A stretch of 52,323 nt of DNA. It comes from Myroides sp. 1354. GTDB lineage: Bacteria; Bacteroidota; Bacteroidia; Flavobacteriales; Flavobacteriaceae. Under the pieces are notes generated by a model. The model saw nothing but the letters and a program-made list of their open reading frames with translations, did not search any database and was not told the origin of the DNA. This document shows, in pieces, positions 1-9,120 of this stretch. The position numbers and the translations under genes are program-made. Each line of letters starts with the position of its first letter. The first letter of the stretch is position 1. The stretch covers positions 1 through 52,323 of the forward strand of contig NZ_JACAGN010000023.1 in NCBI RefSeq assembly GCF_030324495.1, read 5' to 3'.

Positions 1-1130
1 ATATTTTCAATGAATTCATTGTTGTTGGTGATTTGATTGATGAAATCAATATTATCTCCCAACTTAGTAATGAACTCTTGATTTTCAACTAACTCCGTTA
101 CGAAAACATCATTATTTGCAATCACTTTGCCTAAATCGTCAATCGATACGCTGAATGTCGTTCCCTCAGTATCTACAAGGGTTAAGAAATCATTGTTCAC
201 TGTAAAACTCGCAATCTTCGTATTGCCTAATACATCCCAATCGATCGTTACAGGTTGACCATTTTCGTCATAGTAGAAAAACGAATTACTAACGGTATCA
301 AATCCTACGTTTCCGTATTTTCCTTTTAACTCATGGATAATATTTTCAATGAATTCATTGTTGTTGGTGATTTGATTGATGAAATCAATATTATCTCCCA
401 ACTTAGTAATGAACTCTTGATTTTCAACTAACTCCGTTACGAAAACATCATTATTTGCAATCACTTTACCTAAATCGTCAATTGATACGCTGAATGTCGT
501 TCCCTCAGTATCTAGAATGGTTAAGAAATCATTGTTCACTGTAAAACTCGCAATCTTCGTATTGCCTAATACATCCCAATCGATCGTTACAGGTTGACCA
601 TTTTCGTCATAGTAGAAAAACGAATTACTAACGGTATCAAATCCTACGTTTCCGTATTTTCCTTTTAACTCATGGATAATATTTTCAATGAATTCATTGT
701 TGTTGGTGATTTGATTGATGAAATCAATATTATCTCCCAACTTAGTAATGAACTCTTGATTTTCAACTAACTCCGTTACGAAAACATCATTATTTGCAAT
801 CACTTTACCTAAATCGTCAATTGATACGCTGAATGTCGTTCCCTCAGTATCTACAAGGGTTAAGAAATCATTGTTCACTGTAAAACTCGCAATCTTCGTA
901 TTGCCTAATACATCCCAATCGATCGTTACAGGTTGACCATTTTCGTCATAGTAGAAAAACGAATTACTAACGGTATCAAATCCTACGTTTCCGTATTTTC
1001 CTTTTAACTCATGGATAATATTTTCAATGAATTCATTGTTGTTGGTGATTTGATTGATGAAATCAATATTATCTCCCAACTTAGTAATGAACTCCTGATT
1101 TTCAACTAACTCCGTTACAAAAACATTATT
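1..1130 (-). repeat. 339-bp coding tandem repeat, three full units plus a partial one
   Basis: The phrase ATATTTTCAATGAATTCATT starts at 1, 340, 679 and 1018, giving an exact 339-bp (113-codon) period. Copies differ by only a few bases; for example, the copy around 510-520 reads CTAGAATGG where the others read CTACAAGGG, changing Leu-Val to Ile-Leu. The near-identity and whole-codon period imply recent duplication or gene conversion. The array continues beyond base 1, so the true copy number is unknown. Confidence 0.97.
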
Positions 1131-1547
1131 ATTTGCGATTTCGCTAATTGCCAGATAAACACTATGATTTTCACTATCTGTAATAATTAACGATTCTTCG
1201 TTATTTTTACTGGGATTTGTACCAATCGTAAAAGAATTATTCATACGATCTGTTACTGTATCACCAGAAAGAAGCGGTATCCAAATATTATTTCGCCAAT
1301 AATAGAATCCTGCATTAATATTATTCTCACCTGTGTGATAAATTAACAAACTTTCAATTTTCTCACCTTGAATAGGTGCGAAGTCTGCTAGGTCAACAAG
1401 TTTTACTCTGGGGATAAGTATACCTTTATGATCTGCAAGAATTTCTAATTGTGCTGAACTTGCAGCTCTCTCAGTACCAATACCAACTTGTGCTATTGCT
1501 GCACTACTTACCATAAGTGCAAATAGAGGAATTACTTTTCTTTTCAT
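1..1547 (-). CDS. Secreted repeat protein, N-terminal part (runs off the left edge)
   Basis: The ATG at 1547 opens a frame that is still open at base 1, so about 515 residues are visible and the C-terminus is missing. The N-terminus is a signal peptide (MKRKVIPLFALMVSSAAIAQ) followed at once by VGIGT and later KGILIPRV, a pairing seen at the start of many Bacteroidota surface and fibre-like proteins (family knowledge). About 120 unique residues come next, then a tandem array of 113-residue units: three complete copies and part of a fourth. Each unit has four decapeptides of the form N-x-x-F-[IV]-x-x-[IL], then a YGNVGFDT / FFYYDENGQPVTID segment and a beta-rich stretch. A related gene with the same layout lies at the right edge. 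A surface-exposed adhesin or fibre is inferred; no enzyme motif was seen. Confidence is high for a real exported repeat protein and low for its exact function. Confidence 0.85.
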   Translation of the reverse strand, partial: MKRKVIPLFALMVSSAAIAQVGIGTERAASSAQLEILADHKGILIPRVKLVDLADFAPIQGEKIESLLIYHTGENNINAGFYYWRNNIWIPLLSGDTVTDRMNNSFTIGTNPSKNNEESLIITDSENHSVYLAISEIANNNVFVTELVENQEFITKLGDNIDFINQITNNNEFIENIIHELKGKYGNVGFDTVSNSFFYYDENGQPVTIDWDVLGNTKIASFTVNNDFLTLVDTEGTTFSVSIDDLGKVIANNDVFVTELVENQEFITKLGDNIDFINQITNNNEFIENIIHELKGKYGNVGFDTVSNSFFYYDENGQPVTIDWDVLGNTKIASFTVNNDFLTILDTEGTTFSVSIDDLGKVIANNDVFVTELVENQEFITKLGDNIDFINQITNNNEFIENIIHELKGKYGNVGFDTVSNSFFYYDENGQPVTIDWDVLGNTKIASFTVNNDFLTLVDTEGTTFSVSIDDLGKVIANNDVFVTELVENQEFITKLGDNIDFINQITNNNEFIEN

Positions 1548-1592
1548 AATTTATAACTTTTGAGTATATAACATTTAAATATTATACTACAA

Positions 1593-1600
1593 CAAAGCTA
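1593..1600 (-). promoter_or_regulatory. Possible -7 element for the left repeat-protein gene
   Basis: The minus strand reads TAGCTTTG, matching the flavobacterial -7 consensus TAnnTTTG, about 46 bases upstream of the ATG at 1547. No clear TTG -33 element lies at the usual spacing, so this is a weak call. Confidence 0.4.
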
Positions 1601-2121
1601 CAACCATTTAATATTTTTAATATAAAAAAGGAAATTATTACAAATAATGCTAAATAATAACACAATAAATGATTTATAATTTCATAAATTATGCAAAAAA
1701 AGCATTATAACAAAAGTTAAGAATATTATAAAATTTCGCAAATAATCACTTTTAATTACTTAGTGTTTTACAAAATTAGACTAAGTGATACGTGTAGAAG
1801 TTGTCATAATAATCGAATCGCAAAATGAGTATAAAAGTTTTATTAAAATAAAATTAATTTTTCTCAGGTCCGTTTTTGTCGTTTTTAACACAGATTGAGA
1901 ACTTAAATGCAAAAAAAAGCTAGGTAAGCATACTAAATAAAATATTTTGAGCAAAAAAGTCCCTATATCTTCTCATTACACGAAGAAAAATGAGCTATTA
2001 GAAAATAATACACTTTTTGGTAATATTTTACATATAACTTATCTATATATCTATATAAGGCGATTTTGTTAGCAAACTTCGTTTAGAATTTATAAGAAAA
2101 GTAGAAGTGAAGTTAGAGCAC

Positions 2122-2158
2122 AAAAAAAGAGGTAGAAACAATGTTTCTACCTCTTTTT
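2122..2158 (-). terminator. Rho-independent terminator after the TPR gene
   Basis: A near-perfect inverted repeat (AAAAAGAGGTAGAAACA at 2124-2140 against its complement at 2142-2158) lies 26 bases beyond the stop at 2184 and gives a U tract on the minus transcript. The A/T flanks are symmetric, so it could work in both directions. Confidence 0.85.
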
Positions 2159-2183
2159 AGTAAACAAAATTAGTTTGTTCTTC

Positions 2184-3443
2184 CTATTTAGCCTCTAGTG
2201 CTTTTAATTTATCGTTCATTTCCAATGCGCGGTAAATGTTTTTAAGCGTTTGAATAGCTTCCTCGTTTTGTGGATTAATAGCCAACACTTTTTCTAAATC
2301 ATTCATTGCATCACGATAAATCGCTTTTTTCTCTTTTTGCAATTGCTCGTATTTTTTATTATCTGCAGCAGACATACCCAAGCTATTCATCTTATTCGTC
2401 AATTCCTCGTCTGGTTGTAATTTAAGGAATGCCATGTTCAAATAAGCATTCTCATTTTTAGGATTGATTTGAATTGCTTTTTCGTAGTATTTTCTAGCTT
2501 CATCTGCCTTACCTGCTTGGTAACTTGTAACACCTAGATTGTACAACAACACATCGTCATTCGGGTTTTTACTCAAAGCTTCTTTTGCAATTTCCTCATA
2601 TTTTCCCATATTGTTTGACTTCAAATACAAATCCATTTGAGTTAACATCAAATTAGTGTCATCTGGATTTGCCTTTCTTGCCTCAATAATCGCTTTTTCT
2701 GCTTGATCGTATTGTCCTTCTTGGTAGTAGATTAACGCTAAGTTCTTTACAATCTCAGGGCGTTTTGACTCTTCTTTTACAAATTTAGGATCTGTATGTG
2801 AACCTTGTTTCACTAATACGTCTCTCATTTTAGAATCTTTCCCAAAGTTTTGAACTTCTCCTGTTGCTTTTTCAACTGCTGTATAGTAGGATTCATTTCC
2901 TTTATATCCTAAATCAATCAACTGCTTATAATAAGCGGTTGCTGTAGGATAATCTTTCGAACTGATTGCTGTTGATGCAGCATAATATAGATACAACGTA
3001 TCTTGTGGATTAATATCAAACGCTTGCTTGAACTTTTTAGTCGCTCCTTTATAGTTTGATGAGTTATTCTCTTCAATTGCCTTGTTAATTACTTTAGAAG
3101 CAACTGTTCCCAACTCTTCATTTGCTTGTTTTGCAAATTTGTTGTTTTTATCAATTGCAGCTATTTCTTTATAAGCAGCTACCATTCGATCCACATTCGC
3201 ATCGAAATCTTGGTTTTTCTCAATTTGTTGGAAAGCTAAATTCGATTTTAAATAATAAAACTGAATTTTTTGCTCATTATTGGCTTGACCTAAAACGCTT
3301 TCCACGGCTTGTAATGCTGCATTAGCTTCCACAACATTACCTTTTTTTACTGCTTTCTCAGCATCTTTCAACTCTTTCTTTTGAGCCATTGAAAGCCCTG
3401 AAATCATTAAAGCAGCTGCTAAATAAACAAATTTTTTATTCAT
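2184..3443 (-). CDS. Exported tetratricopeptide-repeat protein
   Basis: A 419-residue protein with an N-terminal signal peptide (MNKKFVYLAAALMISGLSMAQ). Several TPR-like helical pairs are readable, for example LYYQEGQYDQAEKAIIEARKANPDD around residue 240 and YNLGVTSYQAGKADEARKYYEKAIQINPKNENAYLNMA around 300-340, with a last one near the C-terminus. It begins 20 bases after the gyrA stop on the same strand and is followed by a strong terminator, so it is probably cotranscribed with gyrA. TPR proteins act as periplasmic or cell-envelope scaffolds; the partner cannot be read from the sequence. Apart from the TPRs and signal peptide no family was recognised. Confidence 0.9.
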   Translation of the reverse strand: MNKKFVYLAAALMISGLSMAQKKELKDAEKAVKKGNVVEANAALQAVESVLGQANNEQKIQFYYLKSNLAFQQIEKNQDFDANVDRMVAAYKEIAAIDKNNKFAKQANEELGTVASKVINKAIEENNSSNYKGATKKFKQAFDINPQDTLYLYYAASTAISSKDYPTATAYYKQLIDLGYKGNESYYTAVEKATGEVQNFGKDSKMRDVLVKQGSHTDPKFVKEESKRPEIVKNLALIYYQEGQYDQAEKAIIEARKANPDDTNLMLTQMDLYLKSNNMGKYEEIAKEALSKNPNDDVLLYNLGVTSYQAGKADEARKYYEKAIQINPKNENAYLNMAFLKLQPDEELTNKMNSLGMSAADNKKYEQLQKEKKAIYRDAMNDLEKVLAINPQNEEAIQTLKNIYRALEMNDKLKALEAK

Positions 3444-3463
3444 AACTCTGTTGTTTTATTGTA

Positions 3464-6019
3464 TTACTCTTGATCTTGGTCTTCTCCTATTTGATCTTCT
3501 ACTTGATCATCTAAATCTTCTGTAACGTCTAATACAGTTCCATCGATTTCCACAAATTCTTGGTCTTGATCCTCTTCATCATCTTCTTTCATTACTTTAC
3601 AAACAGCGGCAATCGAATCATTTCCTTTGATGTTAATTAAGCGAACTCCTTGTGTTGCACGTCCCATCACACGAAGATCAGAAACACGCATACGGATTGT
3701 TAATCCTGATTTATTGATAATCATTAAATCATCCGCATCCGTAACGACATTAATTGAAACTAATAATCCAGTTTTATCACTGATATTCATCGTTTTAACT
3801 CCTTTACCTCCACGGTTTGTTTCACGGTATTCTTCTAAGGCTGAACGCTTACCATAGCCATTTTCAGAAACAACTAAAATTTCGCTATTTAAATCACTTA
3901 CAGATACCATTCCGATTACTTCATCTTTGTCATCTGCTAAGGTAATACCGCGAACTCCAGAAGCCGTTCTTCCCATTGGACGCGTTTTTTCCTCATCAAA
4001 GCGAACTAATTTTCCAGATTTCACAGCAATTAATACTTTACTCTTACCATCTGTCAATTTTGCTTCTAGTAATTCATCATCTTCTTTAATCGTAATGGCA
4101 TTGATACCATTTTGTCTAGGACGAGAATATTGCTCTAAAGGTGTTTTCTTCACTTGACCTTGTTTGGTCGCCATGATTACATAGTGATTGTTGATGTACT
4201 CTTCATCTTTCAAATCTTGGGTACAAATGAACGCTTTCACTTTGTCGTCATTCTCAATATTGATTAAGTTTTGGATTGCACGACCTTTACTTACTTTCGT
4301 TCCTTCTGGAATTTCGTAAACTCTCATCCAGAAACATTTTCCTTTCTGAGTAAAGAACAACATATATTGGTGGTTAGTAGCCACATACATATGCTCTAAG
4401 AAATCTTGATCTCTTGTTCCTGCAGATTTTTGACCGACTCCTCCTCTATTTTGTGTTTTATATTCAGAAAGCGGTGTTCTTTTGATGTATCCAGCATGAG
4501 AAATTGTAATTACAACTTGCTCATCTGCAATAAGATCCGTAATACTCACATCTCCGCCTGCGTATTCAATTACTGAACGACGCTCATCACCGAATTTATC
4601 TTTTACTTCAATTAACTCTTCTTTAATCAAGTTCATTCGCAATTCTTTGCTTGCTAACAACTCTTTTAAATAATTAATTAACTTCATGATTTCCTCATAC
4701 TCTGCACGTAGTTTGTCTTGCTCCAGTCCTGTTAACTGACGCAAACGCATTTCTACAATTGCACGAGCTTGGATTTCAGATAAAGAAAAACGCTCAATTA
4801 ATTTCGCTCTTGCTTCATCTGCATTGTTTGAAGAACGAATTAAAGCGATTACTTCGTCAATATTATCTGACGCAATAATCAATCCTTCTAAAATATGCGC
4901 ACGTTCTTCTGCTTTTCTCAACTCAAACTGCGTACGTCTAACTACTACATCGTGTCTGTGTTCTACGAAATGGTAGATTAACTCTTTTAAGTTTAGCGTT
5001 TGCGGACGACCGTCAACCAATGCAATATTGTTCACACTGAAAGACGACTGTAATTGCGTATATTTATATAGGGTATTCAATACAATGTTTGGAATAGCAT
5101 CGCGTTTTAAAACATAAACGATACGCATTCCTTTTCGATCGGATTCGTCTCGAATCGTAGCAATCCCTTCAATCTTCTTATCATTAACAGCTTCCGCTGT
5201 TTTCTTGATCATTTCGGCTTTGTTTACCTGGAACGGAATCTCTGTTACTACGATACACTCTCTACCATCTACTTCTTCAAAATTGGCCTTCGCACGCATT
5301 ACAACACGTCCACGTCCTGTTTTAAAAGCTTCTCTTACTCCTTCATAACCGTAAATAACTCCTCCTGTTGGGAAATCAGGTGCCTTGATGTGGTTCATCA
5401 ACTCATCGATTTCGATATCGTTATTATCGATATACGCCAAGGTTCCATCAATAACTTCTGAAAGATTATGTGGTGCCATATTGGTAGCCATACCTACCGC
5501 AATACCTGAAGCACCATTCACCAATAGCGTAGGAATACGCGTAGGCATTACTCTTGGCTCTTCTAAGGTATCGTCAAAGTTTAACTGGAAATCAACCGTT
5601 TCTTTATCAATATCGGCAAGAATTTCTTCAGATATCTTCTTCATTCTAGCCTCTGTATAACGCATCGCTGCAGGGCTATCTCCATCTACAGATCCAAAGT
5701 TACCTTGTCCATCTACAAGCAAATAACGCATACTCCAATCTTGAGCCATACGCACCATGGCGTCATACACCGAAATATCTCCGTGTGGGTGGTACTTACC
5801 TAATACTTCCCCTACAATTCTGGCAGACTTTTTATGTGCTCTGTTAGACATTACACCTAACTCATACATACCAAATAACACTCTACGATGCACAGGTTTT
5901 AAGCCATCTCTAACATCGGGAAGTGCTCTAGATACAATCACGGACATTGAATAATCAATGTAGGCTGATTTCATCTGTTCCTCAATGTTAATAGGAATCA
6001 ACTTTTCTCCTTCAGACAT
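3464..6019 (-). CDS. gyrA: DNA gyrase subunit A
   Basis: An 851-residue breakage-reunion subunit of the type II topoisomerase that introduces negative supercoils, acting with GyrB. The N-terminal MSVIVSRALPDVRDGLKPVHRRVLFGM motif, the active-site Tyr121 in AAMRYTEAR and the GyrA-box-like QNRGGVGQ near residue 530 are visible, followed by the C-terminal beta-pinwheel and a very acidic tail (about 35 residues rich in D/E). The quinolone-resistance region reads HPHGDISVYD: Ile82 sits where E. coli has Ser83 and Asp86 matches Asp87. Flavobacterial GyrA usually has Thr or Ser there (family knowledge). The TPR gene follows after 20 bases. Assignment as GyrA rather than ParC rests on the motifs and on the separate ParE-ParC pair in this window. 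Confidence 0.97.
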   Translation of the reverse strand: MSEGEKLIPINIEEQMKSAYIDYSMSVIVSRALPDVRDGLKPVHRRVLFGMYELGVMSNRAHKKSARIVGEVLGKYHPHGDISVYDAMVRMAQDWSMRYLLVDGQGNFGSVDGDSPAAMRYTEARMKKISEEILADIDKETVDFQLNFDDTLEEPRVMPTRIPTLLVNGASGIAVGMATNMAPHNLSEVIDGTLAYIDNNDIEIDELMNHIKAPDFPTGGVIYGYEGVREAFKTGRGRVVMRAKANFEEVDGRECIVVTEIPFQVNKAEMIKKTAEAVNDKKIEGIATIRDESDRKGMRIVYVLKRDAIPNIVLNTLYKYTQLQSSFSVNNIALVDGRPQTLNLKELIYHFVEHRHDVVVRRTQFELRKAEERAHILEGLIIASDNIDEVIALIRSSNNADEARAKLIERFSLSEIQARAIVEMRLRQLTGLEQDKLRAEYEEIMKLINYLKELLASKELRMNLIKEELIEVKDKFGDERRSVIEYAGGDVSITDLIADEQVVITISHAGYIKRTPLSEYKTQNRGGVGQKSAGTRDQDFLEHMYVATNHQYMLFFTQKGKCFWMRVYEIPEGTKVSKGRAIQNLINIENDDKVKAFICTQDLKDEEYINNHYVIMATKQGQVKKTPLEQYSRPRQNGINAITIKEDDELLEAKLTDGKSKVLIAVKSGKLVRFDEEKTRPMGRTASGVRGITLADDKDEVIGMVSVSDLNSEILVVSENGYGKRSALEEYRETNRGGKGVKTMNISDKTGLLVSINVVTDADDLMIINKSGLTIRMRVSDLRVMGRATQGVRLINIKGNDSIAAVCKVMKEDDEEDQDQEFVEIDGTVLDVTEDLDDQVEDQIGEDQDQE

Positions 6020-6334
6020 AAGTATATTAAATTTTAAATTGTCATTATTAAACGTGCTAATATACAGTTTTTATAGCGTTTTTCCATACCCTATTGGCAT
6101 GAAAATTCGTTTTTTTTTAGTGTTTTATTGATTTTAATACTTCTACCATCCAAATAGAGCCATTTTGAGGCCTAAATTAGCAACTTTAAGTAGAGCCATG
6201 TACCCAAGAAGGTATTTTTCAGCTAAAGAGTGAGGTTTGTGAATTTGCTCTATATAAAAACTTAACATTGCAAAAAAACTCGTTTTATTCAATCTACACA
6301 AAAAAATCCCACCTAAGGAAGTGGGATTCTAGTT
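6020..6334. other. Intergenic region upstream of gyrA
   Basis: About 315 bases without an ORF. It should hold the gyrA promoter; the closest match to a -7 element is TATATTAG on the minus strand (6057-6064), which departs from TAnnTTTG and has no clear -33 partner. The right end contains the terminator of the pyrF-btuF-like operon. No conserved RNA was recognised. Confidence 0.5.
6300..6328 (-). terminator. Terminator after the BtuF-like gene
   Basis: Stem AATCCCAC (6305-6312) pairs with GTGGGATT (6321-6328). The run of A to its left is a U tract on the minus transcript. It lies 6 bases past the stop at 6335. Confidence 0.8.
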
Positions 6335-7132
6335 TTATAATCGATTGTGTATCTGTTTAAAATAGTCAAACGCTTTACATACGCGCGTCCCATACCAGCT
6401 AAACATTTCTCCTTCTACGAAGATTGTTTTTCCGTGATGGGTAAATCGCCCAATTTCAAAAGCATCTTCTTCTTGAAAAGCATAGGGCATAGAAGGAAGA
6501 AAAACCAATTCAGGATCACCTTGGATCCTAATTTTTTTAATTTCTACCTCTGGATACAGCTCTACTCTATCTGCATATACATTTTCAAATTTGTTTAATT
6601 CCAATAGTTCTTGTATGAATGTTCCTTCACCCGCTACAACAAAAGGATCTTTACCAATAAAATAAGCCACTTTAAAACCAGGTCTTTCGCTTACAAAGTC
6701 CATCAAGTCCTTTTGTCCAAAGCTAATTTTATCCATCCATTTTCGCGCTTCTGTGCGTTTATTGAACAACTGCCCTAACAATTCAATCAATTGGAAGTTC
6801 TGATCCATCGTTCTCACATCTACCAACCAAACAGGACAAATCGCTTGTAGACGCTCAATATCCTCCATTGTATTTTCGGTTGGACTAGCCACAACAACAT
6901 CAGGTTGCATTAGCTGAATCTGCTCTATATCCACTTTTTTAGGTTCTCCAATACTTGTTTTGGTCACCCTCAATTGATAAGGATGCATACAAGCAGTCGT
7001 AATTCCAACTAATTCATCTTCTAGTCCTAAATCAAAAAGCGTTTCTGTTAACGATGGTACAAGTGAAACAATGCGTTTTGGCGATTGCTCAAAACGATGC
7101 TCACGTCCCAACTGATCTTTTAGTATTAGCAT
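6335..7132 (-). CDS. BtuF/FepB-like metal-chelate binding protein without signal peptide
   Basis: 265 residues of the helical-backbone metal-receptor fold (periplasmic binding protein class III). The opening PKRIVSLVPSLTETLFDLGLEDELVGIT and the DVVVASPTENTMEDIERLQ segment are typical of BtuF-like cobalamin or siderophore binding proteins. The frame starts MLILKDQLGREHRFEQSPKR with no signal peptide or lipobox, and upstream in-frame extension is limited by pyrF. The start overlaps the 3' end of pyrF by 7 bases, indicating translational coupling. Signal-less members are known as short solo proteins in Bacteroidota (moderate recollection). No ABC permease or ATPase is adjacent, so cobalamin transport is not established; a cytoplasmic binding role is possible. 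Confidence 0.8.
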   Translation of the reverse strand: MLILKDQLGREHRFEQSPKRIVSLVPSLTETLFDLGLEDELVGITTACMHPYQLRVTKTSIGEPKKVDIEQIQLMQPDVVVASPTENTMEDIERLQAICPVWLVDVRTMDQNFQLIELLGQLFNKRTEARKWMDKISFGQKDLMDFVSERPGFKVAYFIGKDPFVVAGEGTFIQELLELNKFENVYADRVELYPEVEIKKIRIQGDPELVFLPSMPYAFQEEDAFEIGRFTHHGKTIFVEGEMFSWYGTRVCKAFDYFKQIHNRL

Positions 7133-7950
7133 AATCTCTCTTTTAAAATAGCGTGCATTTCCTGTTGCATTTTCAACGCTTCTTCTCTTGCTTTAGCAGC
7201 AAAATCTGCTTGATTCGAAGCATAAATAATCCCTCTTGAAGAATTGATTAACAATCCTACATTTTCCGCTAATCCATACTGGCAAACTTCTTGTAAGCTT
7301 CCTCCCTGTGCTCCAACACCTGGAACCAATAAGAAACTTGTAGGAGCTACTTGGCGAATGTCTTTAAAATATTCCGCTTTCGTTGCACCAACCACATACA
7401 TTAATTGATCTGCATTCTTATAGTGTTGAGATGTCTTAATCACCTTTTTATACAAAGGTTCTCCATCAATCAATTGTGTTTGAAAATCGAAAGCTCCTTC
7501 ATTAGAAGTCAAGGCTAATAAAATCGTGTGTTTATTCTCAAATGCCAAGAAAGGCTCTACAGAATCTTTTCCCATATAAGGGGCAACCGTAACGCTATCA
7601 AAAGCCATATCTTCAAAAAATGCCTTGGCATACATGGATGCTGTATTGCCAATATCTCCTCTTTTGGCATCCGCAATCGTATACAATTCAGGATAATTTT
7701 CTTTAATATAAGTAATCGTCTTTTTTAAAGATTCCCATCCTTTGATTCCGTAAGCTTCAAAAAAGGCAATATTGGGTTTGTATGCGACAGCTAAATCATG
7801 TGTCGCATCAATAATCGCTTTGTTAAAGCTAAAAATAGGATCCTCCTCTTCAAGTAAAAATGCGGGAATTTTAGTTAAATCAACATCCAATCCTACACAT
7901 AGAAACGATTGTTTACGTTGAATTTGCTCAATGAGTTGTTGTGTTGTCAT
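7126..7950 (-). CDS. pyrF: Orotidine-5'-phosphate decarboxylase
   Basis: 274 residues; decarboxylates OMP to UMP, the last step of de novo pyrimidine synthesis. The catalytic motif DAKRGDIGNTASMY at residues 94-107 contains the active-site Lys96 and its paired Asp residues. FLCVGLDVDLTKIP at the N-terminus and the late LVPGVGAQGG phosphate-binding loop also fit. The length and motif form match the longer type 2 PyrF group. It follows prfA on the same strand but is separated from it by a terminator, and its last 7 bases overlap the BtuF-like gene. Confidence 0.95.
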   Translation of the reverse strand: MTTQQLIEQIQRKQSFLCVGLDVDLTKIPAFLLEEEDPIFSFNKAIIDATHDLAVAYKPNIAFFEAYGIKGWESLKKTITYIKENYPELYTIADAKRGDIGNTASMYAKAFFEDMAFDSVTVAPYMGKDSVEPFLAFENKHTILLALTSNEGAFDFQTQLIDGEPLYKKVIKTSQHYKNADQLMYVVGATKAEYFKDIRQVAPTSFLLVPGVGAQGGSLQEVCQYGLAENVGLLINSSRGIIYASNQADFAAKAREEALKMQQEMHAILKERLC

Positions 7951-7965
7951 GCTCTAGTACTTTGT

Positions 7966-7994
7966 AAAAAAACCACACTGCTTAGTGTGGTTTT
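7966..7994 (-). terminator. Terminator after prfA
   Basis: AAAACCACACT (7969-7979) pairs perfectly with AGTGTGGTTTT (7984-7994) around a GCTT loop, with a U tract on the minus transcript, 14 bases past the prfA stop. Confidence 0.88.
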
Positions 7995-8008
7995 CTTTAT
8001 CTTGCGTA

Positions 8009-9082
8009 TTAATAAACTTCGCTTTCTTTTAATTTCTCTGTATTGCTTACTAATTGTAATTCATCTACAATTTTCTGAATACCTCCATTCATTACACCGT
8101 CTAAATCATATAATGTCAATCCGATGCGGTGATCTGTCACACGTCCTTGTGGATAGTTATACGTTCTAATTTTAGCAGAACGGTCACCACTACTCACTTG
8201 AGAGTTACGTTTTTTAGCGTCTTCCTCTTGCTTTTTCGCCAACTCCATTTCGTATAAACGAGAACGCAATACAGATAAAGCTTTATCTTTATTCTTGTGT
8301 TGTGATTTCTCATCCTGACATTGTGCTACTAATCCTGTAGGAATATGCGTCATACGCACAGCCGATTTTGTTGTATTTACCGATTGCCCACCAGGTCCTG
8401 ATGAACAGAATAAATCAATACGCACATCATTCATATCAATGTGTACATCGAATTCTTCTGCTTCTGGCAATACCATTACCGTTGCTGCAGACGTGTGAAC
8501 ACGTCCTTGCGTTTCTGTTTGAGGAACGCGTTGTACGCGGTGAACACCAGCTTCAAACTTCAATGTTCCGTATACATCTTCTCCTGTTACTTCGAAAATA
8601 ACCTCTTTGTATCCTCCAGAAGTTCCTTCGTTCACATCCACAACTGATGTTCTCCAACCTCTAGACTCACAATATTTGGTATACATTCTAAACAAATCAC
8701 CCGCAAAAATACTCGCTTCATCCCCTCCAGTTCCAGCGCGTACTTCAACCATTACGTTTTTCGCATCTTCTGGATCTTTCGGAATCAAAAGAAATTTGAT
8801 TTCATCTTCTAATTCTGGCAAACGGCTTTTGGCTTCATCCAACTGCATTTTGGCCATATCAACCATTTCAGCATCACTTCCGTCTGCTAAAATCTCATTT
8901 GCTTCTGCTATATTTCCGGTAAGATTTAAGTACTCAGCGCGTTTCTCAACTAACTGTTTTAAATCTTTATATTCTTTGTTTAATTGAACATATCGTTTTT
9001 GATCTGCAATTACATCGGGTTGAATAATCAAATCCGAAATTTCATCAAAACGCTGTTTTATAATTTGTAATCTATCTATCAT
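8009..9082 (-). CDS. prfA: Peptide chain release factor 1
   Basis: 357 residues, the usual RF1 length. The peptidyl-hydrolysis GGQ motif is at residues 231-233 (SSGPGGQSVNTTKSAVRMTH), and VQRVPQTETQGRVHTSAAT around 183-201 is the codon-recognition region, with PQT at the place of the RF1 tripeptide PxT. The N-terminal coiled region precedes VRAGTGGDEASIFAGDL. RF1 terminates translation at UAA and UAG. The gene appears to be monocistronic, with a terminator directly after it and a -7 element (TACCTTTG) about 31 bases upstream. Confidence 0.97.
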   Translation of the reverse strand: MIDRLQIIKQRFDEISDLIIQPDVIADQKRYVQLNKEYKDLKQLVEKRAEYLNLTGNIAEANEILADGSDAEMVDMAKMQLDEAKSRLPELEDEIKFLLIPKDPEDAKNVMVEVRAGTGGDEASIFAGDLFRMYTKYCESRGWRTSVVDVNEGTSGGYKEVIFEVTGEDVYGTLKFEAGVHRVQRVPQTETQGRVHTSAATVMVLPEAEEFDVHIDMNDVRIDLFCSSGPGGQSVNTTKSAVRMTHIPTGLVAQCQDEKSQHKNKDKALSVLRSRLYEMELAKKQEEDAKKRNSQVSSGDRSAKIRTYNYPQGRVTDHRIGLTLYDLDGVMNGGIQKIVDELQLVSNTEKLKESEVY

Positions 9083-9112
9083 ACCTTGAAAAGAGATAAT
9101 TTAATTGGAATG

Positions 9113-9120
9113 CAAAGGTA
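9113..9120 (-). promoter_or_regulatory. -7 element of the prfA promoter
   Basis: The minus strand reads TACCTTTG, a full match to TAnnTTTG, 31 bases before the prfA ATG. The upstream half overlaps the terminator of the YceI gene, and no TTG -33 box is evident. Confidence 0.5.

Larger units (their letters stand above)
1548..2183. other. AT-rich gene-free stretch
   Basis: About 636 bases with no convincing ORF. It holds the putative promoter of the repeat protein at its left end and the terminator of the gyrA-TPR operon at its right end. A short hairpin-capable pair (ACTTAGT near 1760 and ACTAAGT near 1783) is the only other structure noticed. No RNA gene was recognised. Confidence 0.6.

Noticed and set aside
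1..1130. CRISPR array
   Set aside because: The repeats are 339 bases, coding, contiguous and lack spacers.
1548..2183. Small RNA or hidden gene in the AT-rich gap
   Set aside because: No ORF and no conserved structure besides a terminator and a weak promoter; A/T richness alone is not evidence.
8607..8987. 126-residue plus-strand ORF opposite prfA
   Set aside because: Antisense shadow of a conserved gene with no independent support.
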